Below are positions 40,931-47,737 of a stretch of DNA of 47,737 bases, in pieces. Positions within the stretch are counted from its first letter, which is position 1. Every line of letters starts with the position of its first letter. A program made the position numbers and the translations under genes. Below the pieces are notes generated by a model. It saw nothing but the letters and a program-made list of their open reading frames with translations. It was not told where the DNA came from and ran no database searches. Source of the stretch: Longilinea sp964536805 (GTDB taxonomy: Bacteria > Chloroflexota > Anaerolineae > Anaerolineales > Anaerolineaceae); contig CAZHYQ010000016.1 of the NCBI GenBank assembly GCA_964536805.1, positions 1-47,737 of the forward strand. Reading direction: 5' to 3'.

Positions 40931-41547
40931 TGGAAGAAGGAAAAAAGAAGCACGGTAAAACCGTTACTGGCCCGTTGGGGGCCAAACCAGCAGCGGCAGA
41001 TGCACCGACGACCCCCAATGAAAAACAGGGTGAAAAATTGACAACGGAACTAAACACCGCAGTGGAAGAACAGTTTATCGCTGAAAAGGATGCATTGCGT
41101 GCCGAGTTGGACGATGCGCAGCAAAAGGCAAAGGAAAATATGGACGGTTGGCTGCGCGAGCGCGCTGATTTTATGAATTACCGCAAGCGCATCGAACGCG
41201 AACAGTCAACCCTAAAAGAGAACATCTCCGGTGAAATTCTGAAAAAATACCTGGTGGTACTGGATGATCTGGAGCGCGCCATGAAAGTGCGCCCAACCCA
41301 AGGCGAAAGCGCTGCCTGGGCGGATGGCATTGAGCTGGTTTACCGGAAACTGATCAGCATCCTGGAGGCCGAGGGAGTTCAGCGCATCCCGGCAGAGAAT
41401 GAGAAATTTGATCCGACCCGGCATGAAGCCATCACGTATGAAGAGAGTCCGGATCACGAGTGTGATGATATTATCGAAGTCATTCGTCAAGGTTACACCA
41501 TCGCCGACCGCGTCCTGCGCCCGGCCCAGGTGAGAGTTGCCCGCTAG
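40930..41547 (+). CDS. grpE: nucleotide-exchange factor GrpE
   Basis: A 205-residue co-chaperone that releases ADP from DnaK. Residues 1-55 are a hydrophilic, low-complexity lead; 55-100 form the long dimeric coiled coil ('RAELDDAQQKAKENMDGWL', 'RADFMNYRKRIEREQ'); the C-terminal beta wing contains 'FDPTRHEAITYEESPDH' and 'VIRQGYTIADRVLRPAQVRVA', the GrpE signature. The ATG at 40930 shares its A with the hrcA stop, coupling translation. Followed by dnaK after 13 bases. Confidence 0.96.
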   Translation: MEEGKKKHGKTVTGPLGAKPAAADAPTTPNEKQGEKLTTELNTAVEEQFIAEKDALRAELDDAQQKAKENMDGWLRERADFMNYRKRIEREQSTLKENISGEILKKYLVVLDDLERAMKVRPTQGESAAWADGIELVYRKLISILEAEGVQRIPAENEKFDPTRHEAITYEESPDHECDDIIEVIRQGYTIADRVLRPAQVRVAR

Positions 41548-41560
41548 GAGGAATTAAACA

Positions 41561-43474
41561 ATGTCAAAAATCGTAGGAATCGATCTGGGAACCACTAACT
41601 CCGTCGTAGCCGTCATGGTAGGCGGCGAACCAACTGTCATCCCTTCTGCAGAAGGCGAACGGCTGGTACCCTCGGTAGTGGCGGTCAACAAGAATCACGA
41701 ACGTCTGGTCGGACGCTCTGCGCGCAACCAGGCCATCACCAATTCGGAAAATACGGTCTTCTCGATCAAGCGTTTCATGGGCCGCAAATTTGACGACCCT
41801 GAAGTGCAGCGCACCATCAGCCGCATGCCGTATAAAGTGACCAAGGCGCCGAACGGCGATATCCGCGTCGTGCTGGACGGCAAGGAATATTCACCCCCGG
41901 AAGTCTCAGCCATGGTGCTGGCCAAGTTGAAAGCCGATGCCGAAGCCTACCTGGGCGAGCCCGTTACCCAGGCTGTCATCACCGTGCCGGCTTATTTCAA
42001 TGACGCACAACGCAATGCCACCAAGGATGCCGGCAAGATTGCCGGGTTGGAAGTACTGCGCATCATCAACGAACCGACGGCTTCATCGCTGGCATACGGC
42101 CTCGACAAGAAGAAAAATGAAGTCATTGCCGTGTATGACCTGGGCGGTGGCACGTTCGATATTTCCATCCTGGACGTTGGCGACGGCGTCTTCCAGGTGA
42201 AATCCACTAGCGGCGACACCTTCCTGGGCGGCGACGATTTTGATATCCGCCTGATGGACTATTTGATCGACGAGTTCAAAAAGGAAACCAGCATCGACCT
42301 GCGCAACGACCGCCAGTCGCTGCAGCGCCTGCGCGAAGCCGCCGAAAAGGCCAAGATCGAACTTTCTTCGACTCTGCAGACTGAAATCAACCTGCCGTAT
42401 ATCACCGCTGACGCGACCGGCCCCAAGCATCTCGTCAAGACCGTGACGCGCGCCAAGCTCGAGCAGATCACTGCCGACCTGGTGCAGCGTTCGCTTGATC
42501 CGGTCCGCCGCGCGCTTTCAGACGCCGGCCTGCGCACCACCGATATCAACGAAGTGGTGTTGGTGGGCGGCATGACGCGTATGCCGGCCGTGCAGGATGC
42601 GGTGCGGCGCGAGTTTGGCCGCGATCCGCACAAGGGTGTCAACCCGGATGAGGTGGTGGCAGTCGGCGCGGCAATTCAGGCTGCTGTGCTGGGCGGCGAG
42701 GTGAAAGATATCCTGCTGCTCGACGTGACTCCGCTCACCCTCTCGGTGGAAACCATGGGTGGTGTGGCAACACCATTGATTGAACGCAACACCACCATCC
42801 CCACCCGCAAGAGCCAGATCTTCTCTACTGCCTCCGATTCGCAGACCTCGGTTGAAATTCACGTGCTGCAGGGCGAACGCCCGATGGCCATGGATAATAA
42901 ATCGCTGGGAAAGTTTGTGCTGGATGGTATTCCCCCGGCGCCTCGCGGCATGCCGCAAATTGAAGTGACCTTCGACCTGGATGCCAACGGCATTCTCAAA
43001 GTTACCGCTTCCGATAAAGCCACCGGACGCAGCCAGCATATCACCATCACGGCCTCCTCCGGCCTTTCCGAGACGGAAGTTGAAAAAATGCGCAAGGAAG
43101 CCGAAGTGCACGCCGAGGACGACCGCAAGCATAAAGAACTGGTGGAAGTGCGCAATTATGCCGATAACTCGGTCTACGCCGCTGAAAAGGCGCTGCGCGA
43201 TTACGGCGACAAGGTGGACCCGACTTTAAAATCCCAGATCGAAGAAAAAGTCACTACCGTAAAGGGGATTATGGCCAGCGAGGATCCCGAGGCAATCAAA
43301 CGCGAGACCGAAGACCTGGGCCAGTTGATTCAAAAGATCGGTGCTGGCATGTACCAGCAACCGGGTGAAGCCGGCGCTGCTGGACCGCAAGCAGGTCCGG
43401 ATGCCGGCCCGCAGGGCGGCGAACCAGGTAAATCGGGCGATGACGTGGTCGATGGCGAGTTCAAGAGCGTTTAG
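41561..43474 (+). CDS. dnaK: Hsp70 chaperone DnaK
   Basis: A 637-residue Hsp70. ATPase domain 1-380: 'GIDLGTTNSVVAVM' (phosphate 1), 'VITVPAYFNDAQRNATKDAG', 'IINEPTASSLAYGLDK', 'VYDLGGGTFDISILDVGDG' (phosphate 2) and 'VVLVGGMTRMPAVQ'. The linker 'DILLLDVTPLTLSVET' leads into the substrate-binding sandwich and the helical lid. The tail is Gly/Pro-rich and ends 'DDVVDGEFKSV', close to the EEVD-like end of bacterial DnaK. Start ATG 41561 follows 'aggaggaatt', a strong ribosome site. It works with GrpE and DnaJ in the same operon. Confidence 0.98.
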   Translation: MSKIVGIDLGTTNSVVAVMVGGEPTVIPSAEGERLVPSVVAVNKNHERLVGRSARNQAITNSENTVFSIKRFMGRKFDDPEVQRTISRMPYKVTKAPNGDIRVVLDGKEYSPPEVSAMVLAKLKADAEAYLGEPVTQAVITVPAYFNDAQRNATKDAGKIAGLEVLRIINEPTASSLAYGLDKKKNEVIAVYDLGGGTFDISILDVGDGVFQVKSTSGDTFLGGDDFDIRLMDYLIDEFKKETSIDLRNDRQSLQRLREAAEKAKIELSSTLQTEINLPYITADATGPKHLVKTVTRAKLEQITADLVQRSLDPVRRALSDAGLRTTDINEVVLVGGMTRMPAVQDAVRREFGRDPHKGVNPDEVVAVGAAIQAAVLGGEVKDILLLDVTPLTLSVETMGGVATPLIERNTTIPTRKSQIFSTASDSQTSVEIHVLQGERPMAMDNKSLGKFVLDGIPPAPRGMPQIEVTFDLDANGILKVTASDKATGRSQHITITASSGLSETEVEKMRKEAEVHAEDDRKHKELVEVRNYADNSVYAAEKALRDYGDKVDPTLKSQIEEKVTTVKGIMASEDPEAIKRETEDLGQLIQKIGAGMYQQPGEAGAAGPQAGPDAGPQGGEPGKSGDDVVDGEFKSV

Positions 43475-43506
43475 CCTGAACCTTTGGTAAAATGAAACGC
43501 AATTTA

Positions 43507-43546
43507 CCCCTTCTTCCCGGCGAGAGTATCCACCGGGGAGAAGGGG
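43507..43546 (+). repeat. 14-bp hairpin in the dnaK-dnaJ gap
   Basis: A 14-bp stem (43507-43520 with 43533-43546, one G-U pair) has a 12-base loop. No T-run follows, so it is not a simple terminator. It may slow ribosome or exonuclease movement and set the dnaK to dnaJ ratio; that is inference. Confidence 0.7.
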
Positions 43547-43581
43547 ATGGCGATTAAATAACGATTGGATAATTAGAACGC

Positions 43582-44694
43582 ATGGCTTCGCGTGATTATT
43601 ACGAAGTTTTGGGCATCAACCGGAATGCTTCGGCGGACGAGATCAAATCTGCGTTCCGCAATCTGGCGCGCCAGTACCACCCGGATGTGAACAAGGCGCC
43701 GGATGCCGAGGAACGCTTTAAAGAGATCAATGAAGCGTATGTGGTGCTGTCGGATAACGACAAACGCGCCGCTTATGACCGCTACGGTCAGGCCGGCCTG
43801 GATGGCATGGGCGGCGCGCCTGACTTTAGCACGGTTGATTTTTCGGATATCTTCCAGGAATTCTTCGGCTTTGGCGGTGGTTCCAGCCAGCGGCGCAATG
43901 CGCCCCGGCGCGGCACTGACCTTTCCTATTCCGTCTCGCTGGCCTTCGAAGAGGCTGTCTTTGGCGTGGAAAAGGACGTGGAAATTACCCGTGACGAAGT
44001 ATGTTCCACCTGCCACGGCAGCGGCGCCGAACCCGGCACCAACCGGGCGCGCTGCACCACCTGCGGCGGCAAGGGCGAGGTTCGCCAGGTGCGCCAGACC
44101 TTTTTGGGTTCAATGGTGCAGGTAACCACCTGCCCGACCTGCAACGGCTCCGGCGAAGTGATCAGCACGCCCTGCCACACCTGCCGCGGACGCGGACTGG
44201 AGCGCAAGACCGTCAAGAAGACCGTGCCGATTCCGGCTGGCGTCGATACGGGCACGCAAATCCGCCTGGCAGGCGAAGGACAGCCGGGCGCCAACGGCGG
44301 ACCGAACGGCAACCTGTACCTTGAGATCCAGGTCAAACCGCATGCCTTTTTCAAGCGCAGGCAAAATGACATTGTGTTGGACCTTGGAATAAACATTGCC
44401 CAGGCAGCCTTGGGCGCGGATATCGAAGTGCCGACGCTGGAAGGCAAGGCCAAATTATCCATCCCGGCCGGCACCCAACCCGGTAAGATCTTTACGCTGA
44501 AGGGCAAGGGCGTGCCGCATGTGCGCAGCTCGGCACGCGGCGACGAACTGGTGGTGGTGGATGTTGAAGTTCCGGTCCATTTATCGCAGGAGCAGCGCGC
44601 CTTGTTCGAGCAGCTGGCCCAGTCGCTCGGCAGCGAAGTGCATACCAAGGAAAAAAGTTTCTTTGACCGCTTGAAGGAGGTTCTAGGTGCCTGA
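43582..44694 (+). CDS. dnaJ: co-chaperone DnaJ
   Basis: A 370-residue type I DnaJ. The J domain (1-70) has the HPD motif at 33-35 ('QYHPDVNK'). A Gly/Phe-rich linker follows ('GFGGGSSQRR'). The zinc region holds four CxxCxGxG-type repeats: 'CSTCHGSG', 'CTTCGGKG', 'CPTCNGSG' and 'CHTCRGRG'. The C-terminal peptide-binding domains end near 'RLKEVLGA'. It delivers unfolded protein to DnaK and stimulates ATP hydrolysis. ATG 43582. The end overlaps the prmA start by 8 bases. Confidence 0.97.
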   Translation: MASRDYYEVLGINRNASADEIKSAFRNLARQYHPDVNKAPDAEERFKEINEAYVVLSDNDKRAAYDRYGQAGLDGMGGAPDFSTVDFSDIFQEFFGFGGGSSQRRNAPRRGTDLSYSVSLAFEEAVFGVEKDVEITRDEVCSTCHGSGAEPGTNRARCTTCGGKGEVRQVRQTFLGSMVQVTTCPTCNGSGEVISTPCHTCRGRGLERKTVKKTVPIPAGVDTGTQIRLAGEGQPGANGGPNGNLYLEIQVKPHAFFKRRQNDIVLDLGINIAQAALGADIEVPTLEGKAKLSIPAGTQPGKIFTLKGKGVPHVRSSARGDELVVVDVEVPVHLSQEQRALFEQLAQSLGSEVHTKEKSFFDRLKEVLGA

Positions 44695-45604
44695 CGCACA
44701 CTGGCTCGAGGTCTCTTTGACGGTGGACGGCGAAATGGCCGAAGCGGTTTCGGAAGTATTGGGCCGTTTTGTCTCGCAGGGTGTGGTGGTTGAACAGGCG
44801 GTGCAGTACAACGATGCCGAAGATGAGGGCACGCCGTATGGCCCGATGAAAATCTACGGCTACCTGATCGTTGACGATCATATTGATGAAACCCGGCAAC
44901 GGTTGGAGGAAGCCCTCTATTACCTTGGCCGAATCCAGCCGCTACCCCAACCCGAATTTCGCAGCATCGCCGACGAAAACTGGATGGAATCATGGAAACA
45001 GCATTACCATCCCATCCCGATCGGTGAAAAGTTGATTATTTTGCCAGCCTGGGTGGAAGATTACGATCCGGCGCGCATCCCGGTGCGCATCGATCCCAGC
45101 ATGGCCTTTGGCACTGGCACGCACCCCACCACGCAGTTGTGCATGGAAATGGTGGAAAAATACACCCTGACCGGCAAGCCGGTCATCGATGTGGGCTGCG
45201 GCTCCGGCATCCTCTCCATCGCCGCGCTCAAGCTGGGCGCCAGCCGGGCGGTGGGTGTGGATATCGATAATGCTTCGGTCAAGGCTACCTATGAAAACGG
45301 CGCCGCCAACGGCGTTGAAGATCGGCTGGAGTGCAGCGTGGGTTCGGTGCGCGAACTGCGCCAGGGACATTTCAGCCTGCGGCGCGCACCGGTGGTGCTG
45401 GCTAACATCCTTGCGCCGGTCATCATCCGCCTTTTTGATGCCGGGTTGGCTGAACTGGTTGAGCCCGGCGGAACGCTGGTGCTTTCGGGTATTTTGGCCG
45501 AACAGGCCCCCGGCGTGGAAGAAAAAGGTAAGGAGATGGGACTGGAATTCATCGAACGCGTGCAGCAGACCGACTGGGTGGCGATCGTCCTGCGGCATCC
45601 GTAA
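44687..45604 (+). CDS. prmA: ribosomal protein L11 methyltransferase
   Basis: A 305-residue SAM-dependent methyltransferase that modifies ribosomal protein L11. Residues 1-70 are the L11-recognition domain. The catalytic part has 'DPSMAFGTGTHPTTQLCME' near 140, the PrmA fingerprint; 'VIDVGCGSGILSIAALKLG' (SAM motif I, about 166-184); and 'VVLANILAPVI' (motif with the L-A-N-I-L loop near 240). GTG start at 44687 with 'aaggaggttctag' ahead is strong, and it lies within the dnaJ 3' end. Belonging to the heat-shock operon is common in this phylum and in Firmicutes. Confidence 0.95.
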   Translation: MPDAHWLEVSLTVDGEMAEAVSEVLGRFVSQGVVVEQAVQYNDAEDEGTPYGPMKIYGYLIVDDHIDETRQRLEEALYYLGRIQPLPQPEFRSIADENWMESWKQHYHPIPIGEKLIILPAWVEDYDPARIPVRIDPSMAFGTGTHPTTQLCMEMVEKYTLTGKPVIDVGCGSGILSIAALKLGASRAVGVDIDNASVKATYENGAANGVEDRLECSVGSVRELRQGHFSLRRAPVVLANILAPVIIRLFDAGLAELVEPGGTLVLSGILAEQAPGVEEKGKEMGLEFIERVQQTDWVAIVLRHP

Positions 45605-45630
45605 CGGCGATTAACGATTTAGACGATGAA

Positions 45631-45671
45631 AAAACACCCCGGTCAAGATCAATCCTTGACCGGGGTGTTTT
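45631..45671. terminator. bidirectional terminator between prmA and the NAPRTase gene
   Basis: A 17-bp perfect inverted repeat (45631-45647 with 45655-45671) surrounds a 7-base loop and has A-runs on one side and T-runs on the other. It can end the heat-shock operon on + and the nicotinate phosphoribosyltransferase transcript on -. Confidence 0.93.
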
Positions 45672-45693
45672 ATGCAAAAAATTTGGAAATGGA

Positions 45694-47037
45694 TTACCAG
45701 ACGCGCTCGAGGTCCGGGTTATCCACAGCGCGGCGGCCGACCTTGGCCAGATCCACCCAGTTGCCGCCCACTTTGACGCGCACCACGTCGGCGGTGAAAT
45801 CGGTTACAGTGGCGCCGTGGTTGTCGAAGAGCGACGAGCCGACCGCGTAGATATCCACCGGGACACTGAGCTTTTCAAAGCGGGCAATCTTCTCGGCATT
45901 GAAGCCGCCGGAAACAACGATCTTGACCGCCCGGCAGAAGGCACGCGCTTCCTCACGCCACTTTTCGGGCACGTCCCAGGTTTCAGCGGCGGCGTCCAGC
46001 GCTTTGCGCAGCGTAAACACCAGGCGCGGGTTGACACCCAGGTCGAGGGCGGCGTCGCCCAGCGGCAGGATCGATTCATCGCGCAGCGAGGCGCTGGTAT
46101 CGAGGCGAACGCCGTACAGGCGGTAACGTTCGGCAGTTTGCCGGTCGCCGGCTTCCAGGTGTTGAATGTAGCGCTCGAACATCAGCCGGCACAGGTGCAG
46201 CGAAGTGCCGACGGTGTCATTGGCGAAATCGACCAGGGCAATACGCGGGATGCTGGTGGGCAGCACCTGCGAGAAAGCCAGCATGGCTTCGGCCGAATCA
46301 CCCAGGAAGCTGGCGATGCCGGAATGCGAAACCGTCCCGCCGCCGTAGCCGCCCCACCAGTCGCCCTGCGCGTCGGTGGAGACAAAGGGCCCCAGGGTGG
46401 AGGCGTAATCCAGATTGTAACGTTCCACCGCGATCTGGTAAGCATAGCCGTCGGCAGCCTGCACTTCGTGGATATCGAAGCGCGCCGGGAAGAACATCAT
46501 TGGTTTGCCCTTGGCGGCGATGTAAGTCTCGTAAACGTTGGTGGCCACCCGGCTGGAGCGGGTGAGGATACCCAGGGTGGGTGTTTCGAGGATGGCAAAA
46601 TCGCGGTAACGCCCGCGCACGCGCAACACCGGGCGTACATGCAGCGGATTGCCGTCGTACGCAACGGTACAGCCATCCTGCACGGCCCAGACCTGCAAAT
46701 GATCGGCTGTGTTGATGAATTGGTCGCCTTCCCAATAGCCAGTGCAATGCTGCAGCATGGTGATGGCTTTATCCACGCCGACCACGATGGTGGTGTTGGG
46801 CCGGCGGGTGAACCACTGCATTTCCACTTCGATATTGCCGCAGGCAATCCCGTCGGGCGAGATGCCGGGCGGCAGGCGGTGATCCTTGCCCTGGTAGGTG
46901 TAGCCCTGTTTGGTCAGCACGGTCAGCATGGTGGCGATGTTGGTGAAGTACTTGTCGGTATACCAGCCGCGGCGCATGCGTTCGATATCGAGTTTGAAGG
47001 TGTCGTTGTTAAGGCGTTTTCCGTCGAAGAGGCTCAT
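45694..47037 (-). CDS. pncB: nicotinate phosphoribosyltransferase
   Basis: A 447-residue type II phosphoribosyltransferase that makes nicotinate mononucleotide from nicotinate and PRPP, the salvage step to NAD. Seen in sequence: 'DTFKLDIERMRRGWYTDKYF' at the N-terminus, the PRPP-binding region in 'RIALVDFANDTVGTSLHLC', 'LDTSASLRDESILPLGDAA' and 'IVVSGGFNAEKIARFEKLS', followed by 'VDIYAVGSSLFDNHGATVTD', which is typical of the family's end. The ATG at 47037 has 'aggagtgttc' upstream; a GTG two codons earlier is less likely. Nicotinate rather than nicotinamide as substrate is inference from the family. Confidence 0.82.
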   Translation of the reverse strand: MSLFDGKRLNNDTFKLDIERMRRGWYTDKYFTNIATMLTVLTKQGYTYQGKDHRLPPGISPDGIACGNIEVEMQWFTRRPNTTIVVGVDKAITMLQHCTGYWEGDQFINTADHLQVWAVQDGCTVAYDGNPLHVRPVLRVRGRYRDFAILETPTLGILTRSSRVATNVYETYIAAKGKPMMFFPARFDIHEVQAADGYAYQIAVERYNLDYASTLGPFVSTDAQGDWWGGYGGGTVSHSGIASFLGDSAEAMLAFSQVLPTSIPRIALVDFANDTVGTSLHLCRLMFERYIQHLEAGDRQTAERYRLYGVRLDTSASLRDESILPLGDAALDLGVNPRLVFTLRKALDAAAETWDVPEKWREEARAFCRAVKIVVSGGFNAEKIARFEKLSVPVDIYAVGSSLFDNHGATVTDFTADVVRVKVGGNWVDLAKVGRRAVDNPDLERVW

Positions 47038-47156
47038 GAACACTCCTGGTGATCACAAACAGACTTTGTGTAATTGTTACACGATTATAAGCCTGAACCC
47101 GGCTCTGTCAAGATGTGATAGACTGGAAAAAAATGCGAACAGTGGACGAGGGGAAC

Positions 47157-47381
47157 ATGGAGAATTTCGGCAAGCTGCTGGTGGTGATCGGGGTGATTGT
47201 GGTTGTGGCTGGCGGGGTGATCTGGCTGTTGGGACGGTTGCTTGGCGGCCAAAGCCTGCCCGGCACCCTGCGGCTGGATTTTCCGGGTGGCAGCTGCGTC
47301 ATCCCGATTTTGGCATCCATCCTGATCAGCCTGGTGCTGACGGTGGTGTTGAACCTGTTGGCGCGCTGGCTGAATCGCTGA
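47157..47381 (+). CDS. DUF2905 small membrane protein
   Basis: A 74-residue protein with two membrane helices (about 6-24 and 49-69). The short loop between, 'GQSLPGTLRLDFPGGSC', has the LPGxL/I-R-x pattern of the DUF2905 family (proteins of about 65-75 residues, function unknown). The ATG at 47157 follows 'gagggga'; an in-frame ATG at 47115 would add 14 unlike residues and is less likely. It is divergent from the NAPRTase gene. Confidence 0.8.
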   Translation: MENFGKLLVVIGVIVVVAGGVIWLLGRLLGGQSLPGTLRLDFPGGSCVIPILASILISLVLTVVLNLLARWLNR

Positions 47382-47427
47382 TCGAAAAATGTCACATATG
47401 AGGAATAGACATTTATCAGACAATAAC

Positions 47428-47528
47428 AGGAGGAGGATCACTACACCGTTGCGGTCCGTGCTGGTATAAATAACGCCGTTGCGCGAAACAAAAACGCGCT
47501 ATAGAAAAATTGATTATCTCCTCCTTTT
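47428..47528 (+). ncRNA. candidate structured RNA with an anti-Shine-Dalgarno strand
   Basis: 'aggaggaggatca' (47428-47440) pairs with 47511-47525 over 13 bp with a 2-base bulge, and four T follow. The 70-base loop holds a smaller hairpin (47481-47485 with 47495-47499). The 3' arm contains 'ctcctcct', complementary to Shine-Dalgarno sequences. No sensible reading frame is present. It does not match 6S, SRP, RNase P or tmRNA as far as I can tell. Whether it is transcribed is unknown. Confidence 0.35.
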
Positions 47529-47534
47529 GGGTCT

Positions 47535-47575
47535 GAACTGGCTCACACGACGCCTCGCGTGAGCCAGTTCTATTT
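47535..47575 (+). terminator. probable terminator
   Basis: A perfect 12-bp inverted repeat (47535-47546 with 47559-47570) has a 12-base loop and 'tattt' after it. It would end transcripts from the DUF2905 gene or the candidate RNA before the tRNA promoter. Confidence 0.7.
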
Positions 47576-47623
47576 AACAAGGTTTGGTGTTAACCCGATG
47601 GAAATGGCGATTTAGAGCATACC

Positions 47624-47651
47624 TTGACGGTCGCGAGAAAACGGGTATAAT
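47624..47651 (+). promoter_or_regulatory. sigma-70 promoter of the tRNA-Met gene
   Basis: 'ttgacg' (47624-47629) and a perfect 'tataat' (47646-47651) are separated by 16 bases; the tRNA begins 12 bases after the -10. Confidence 0.85.
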
Positions 47652-47663
47652 CAAGGGACTTGA

Positions 47664-47735
<72 letters not shown>

Positions 47736-47737
47736 CT

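Noticed and set aside
43507..43546. The dnaK-dnaJ hairpin as a terminator
   Set aside because: No T-run follows the stem, and dnaJ lacks its own visible promoter, so read-through is needed.
43926..44993. A 355-codon open frame on the - strand over dnaJ and prmA
   Set aside because: Opposite two strongly supported genes and rich in Pro/Arg/Ser as expected for a shadow frame.
45817..47052. A 411-codon open frame on the + strand opposite the NAPRTase gene
   Set aside because: It mirrors the real gene on the other strand, has no recognisable motif, and its composition follows the codon third positions of the antisense gene.
47428..47528. The structured segment as 6S, SRP, tmRNA or RNase P RNA
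   Set aside because: Length and conserved motifs of those RNAs are not visible; it is left as an unassigned candidate.

Overview
The window looks like part of a chromosome of a Chloroflexota bacterium, most likely class Anaerolineae. The reasons are the hrcA-grpE-dnaK-dnaJ-prmA order behind one CIRCE operator, a T-box leader on pheST, secreted proteins carrying the 'YLPLV'-type peptide, short heptamer repeats between genes, and a PheS/PheT and KamA of bacterial type. This placement is inference from gene content, not a database match. No phage, plasmid, CRISPR array or recognisable transposase was found.

1-11.8 kb (+ strand): an exopolysaccharide / surface-glycan cluster, entered part-way. 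It holds two GT4 glycosyltransferases, an O-antigen ligase/polymerase-like membrane protein, two GT2 enzymes, an alpha/alpha-toroid protein, a GT39-like membrane glycosyltransferase, a one-piece Wzz-tyrosine kinase and a secreted DNRLRE protein. Several genes overlap or nearly touch, so co-transcription is likely. 11.8-14.05 kb (- strand): a second O-antigen ligase with C-terminal TPRs, coupled to a zinc-ribbon membrane protein. A strong bidirectional terminator lies between the two blocks.

14.1-21.9 kb: ppk2; a secreted protein with seven repeats (probably a seven-bladed propeller); arfB on the - strand; and a 1418-residue secreted modular alpha-amylase/pullulanase. A 90-bp decayed copy of the arfB 3' end sits just behind ppk2, so the propeller gene lies between two copies of the same sequence.

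21.9-30.4 kb (- strand): GDP-mannose 4,6-dehydratase, three tightly packed GNAT acetyltransferases, a small membrane protein, a Nudix hydrolase, a fourth GNAT, a SpoT-like HD hydrolase, a TspO-like membrane protein, a zinc-ribbon protein, an alpha/beta hydrolase and another small membrane protein.

30.4-37.6 kb: a sigma-70 promoter and a T-box riboswitch with a UUC (Phe) specifier drive pheS and pheT. Between pheS and pheT sits a four-helix-bundle (S23-type) gene bracketed by 27-bp inverted repeats. A second palindromic element with its own inverted repeats fills the gap after pheT. Then come an aldo/keto reductase and lysine 2,3-aminomutase on the - strand. 37.6-39.7 kb is AT-richer and holds a membrane sulfatase-like protein, possibly acquired.

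39.8-45.7 kb: the heat-shock operon (promoter, CIRCE, hrcA, grpE, dnaK, dnaJ, prmA), ended by a bidirectional terminator shared with a convergent nicotinate phosphoribosyltransferase. 47.1-47.74 kb: a DUF2905 protein, an unassigned structured segment whose long stem contains an anti-Shine-Dalgarno strand, and an initiator tRNA-Met with its own promoter at the window's edge.
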